Source: Micromonospora sp. HK10 (GTDB lineage: Bacteria; Actinomycetota; Actinomycetes; Mycobacteriales; Micromonosporaceae). Taken from it: DNA of 64,000 nt. Positions within the stretch are counted from its first letter, which is position 1; each line of letters begins with the position of its first letter. A program made the position numbers and the translations under genes. A model generated the notes under the pieces. It ran no database searches and was not told the origin of the DNA. It saw nothing but the letters and a program-made list of their open reading frames with translations. This document shows, one piece after another, positions 63,272-64,000 of this stretch. The stretch is taken from the NCBI RefSeq assembly GCF_000982955.1, contig NZ_KQ058649.1, positions 83,092 through 147,091 on the forward strand, written 5' to 3'.

Positions 63272-64000
63272 CACCACTCCGGTGGGGGCAGGTCGTGGCG
63301 CAGCCGCGGGTCGGGCTGCGGAATCCCGTACGCCTCGACGACCGGCACCACCCCGGCCCAGACCGGCCGGTCGAGGTCGTCCTCGGGGTCGTCGGGCGGG
63401 CCGGCGCTGACCTTCACCGAGCACTCGCGCAGCGGGAGGGCGAGCACCAGCGTGGCGGCCAGTTCCTTGGCCGAGGGCGGCCGGATCTCCGCCCAGCGAC
63501 CGGGCAGCAGATGCTCGGAGAGGCGGTGCAGCGCGGCCAGCTTGGCCTCGCCGTCGAGCGCGGTGAGGGTGCCGAGCACCATGGCGCAGCGGTAGTTCAT
63601 CGACGACTCGAAGGCACTGCGCGCCAGCACCAGGCCGTCGAGCAGGGTGACGGTGAGGCAGGCCGGCGCGCCGGCGGCGAGGTGCCGGAACAGTCGGCTG
63701 CCGGTGGAGCCGTGCACCAGCACCCGCTCCCCGTCCCGGGCGTACGCCACCGGCAGCGCGTACGGCTGGTCGCCCTCGACGACGGCCAGGTGCGCGACCC
63801 GGCCGGCGTCGAGCACGGCGTGCAGTGCCGCCCGGTCGTGGACGGCCAGGTCGGGCAGCCGGCGTATCCGGGTCCGGTCGGTGCCGCCGACGGCGGCCCG
63901 GTCCTCGACGGTCCCGACCGGGTCGACGGCGTCGACAGGGCCGGGCCGGGACCGGTCGGTGCGGGCGGGGTCGGCGGCGTCGACGGGGCCGGGCCGGGAC
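63271..64000 (-). CDS. Pyridoxamine 5'-phosphate oxidase-like FMN-binding protein (5' end beyond window)
   Basis: The frame is open to the right edge, so the start is outside (GTG 63816 is internal and less likely). C-terminal ~190 residues: LDAGRVAHLAVVEGDQPYALPVAY, GERVLVHGSTGSRLFRHLA, YRCAMVLGTL and LPGRWAEIRPPSAKEL, i.e. a split-barrel flavin- or F420-type protein. The visible N-terminal part contains a 16-codon repeat (RSRPGPVDAxDP...) coded by the two 32-bp copies at 63921-63952 and 63969-64000. Couples to the FAD oxidoreductase. Confidence 0.85.
   Translation of the reverse strand, partial: SRPGPVDAADPARTDRSRPGPVDAVDPVGTVEDRAAVGGTDRTRIRRLPDLAVHDRAALHAVLDAGRVAHLAVVEGDQPYALPVAYARDGERVLVHGSTGSRLFRHLAAGAPACLTVTLLDGLVLARSAFESSMNYRCAMVLGTLTALDGEAKLAALHRLSEHLLPGRWAEIRPPSAKELAATLVLALPLRECSVKVSAGPPDDPEDDLDRPVWAGVVPVVEAYGIPQPDPRLRHDLPPPEW
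63921..64000. repeat. 48-bp-period direct repeat reaching the window edge
   Basis: Copies at 63921-63952 and 63969-64000, 32 bp each, two differences. Period 48 bp = 16 codons on the minus strand, so the reading frame is kept. More copies may lie outside. Confidence 0.85.

Overview
The window looks like chromosomal DNA of a high-GC actinomycete, most likely a Micromonospora or close relative (inference). The reasons are very GC-rich codon use, many GTG starts, mycothiol (mca) and coenzyme F420 genes, a WhiB regulator, DUF3499 and SCO7613-type proteins, and intergenic repeats of a kind I associate with Micromonosporaceae. I see no rRNA, tRNA, insertion sequence, prophage or CRISPR array. Most of it is ordinary housekeeping chromosome with small accessory insertions.

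Layout. 1-3.0 kb: two Bax-inhibitor-1-like membrane proteins, a small conserved protein, and a divergent SDR/HxlR pair. 3.0-9.9 kb: CYTH-CHAD protein, thiolase, two tandem SGNH hydrolases, a YkvA-like protein and cystathionine beta-synthase. 10-16.6 kb, minus strand: an osmoprotectant trio (amidotransferase, GNAT/ATP-grasp synthetase, M42 peptidase) for N-acetylglutaminylglutamine amide, followed by a structured leader with a 12-codon ORF, RNase Z and a GNAT. 16.8-19.1 kb: msrA, a HIT protein and a frameshifted AbiEii-like pair. 19.2-31.5 kb: metB, amidase, DUF4328, ilvA, greA, DUF4307, mca, a small membrane protein, a GGDEF-EAL enzyme with an unusual leader, and a DUF255 thioredoxin-fold protein. 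31.5-44.4 kb: pdxH, padR and its divergent membrane protein, purK-purE separated by a tandem 51-bp repeat, a 1,631-residue membrane protein, a UDP-glucose dehydrogenase-family gene, acyl-CoA dehydrogenase and thioesterase. 44.6-50.3 kb: acetoacetyl-CoA synthetase, TIGR03089, glycosyltransferase, manC, NUDIX. 50.6-57.6 kb: ArsR-like regulator and the F420 genes cofE, cofD and fbiC. 57.8-64 kb: DUF4331 cluster, whiB2-like regulator, metallopeptidase-like protein, DUF3499, an FAD oxidoreductase and a PNPOx protein running off the edge.

Two blocks match, in gene order and relative orientation, loci that are far apart in Mycobacterium tuberculosis as I recall them: fadA3-Rv1075c-cbs-metB-greA-Rv1081c-mca-Rv1083-Rv1084, and (inverted) purK-purE-fadE25-...-glycosyltransferase-manB-fbiB-fbiA-whiB2-Rv3259-Rv3258c. 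Genes between these anchors are lineage-specific insertions.

The strongest candidates for undescribed biology are regulatory RNA-like elements: the RNase Z leader (11423-11685), and the hairpin plus coupled upstream ORF ahead of the GGDEF-EAL gene (26685-26804). Also notable are the repeat cassette that supplies overlapping start/stop signals between purK and purE, a 35-bp tandem array running into the end of cofE, and repeat-built linkers in fbiC and the last gene.
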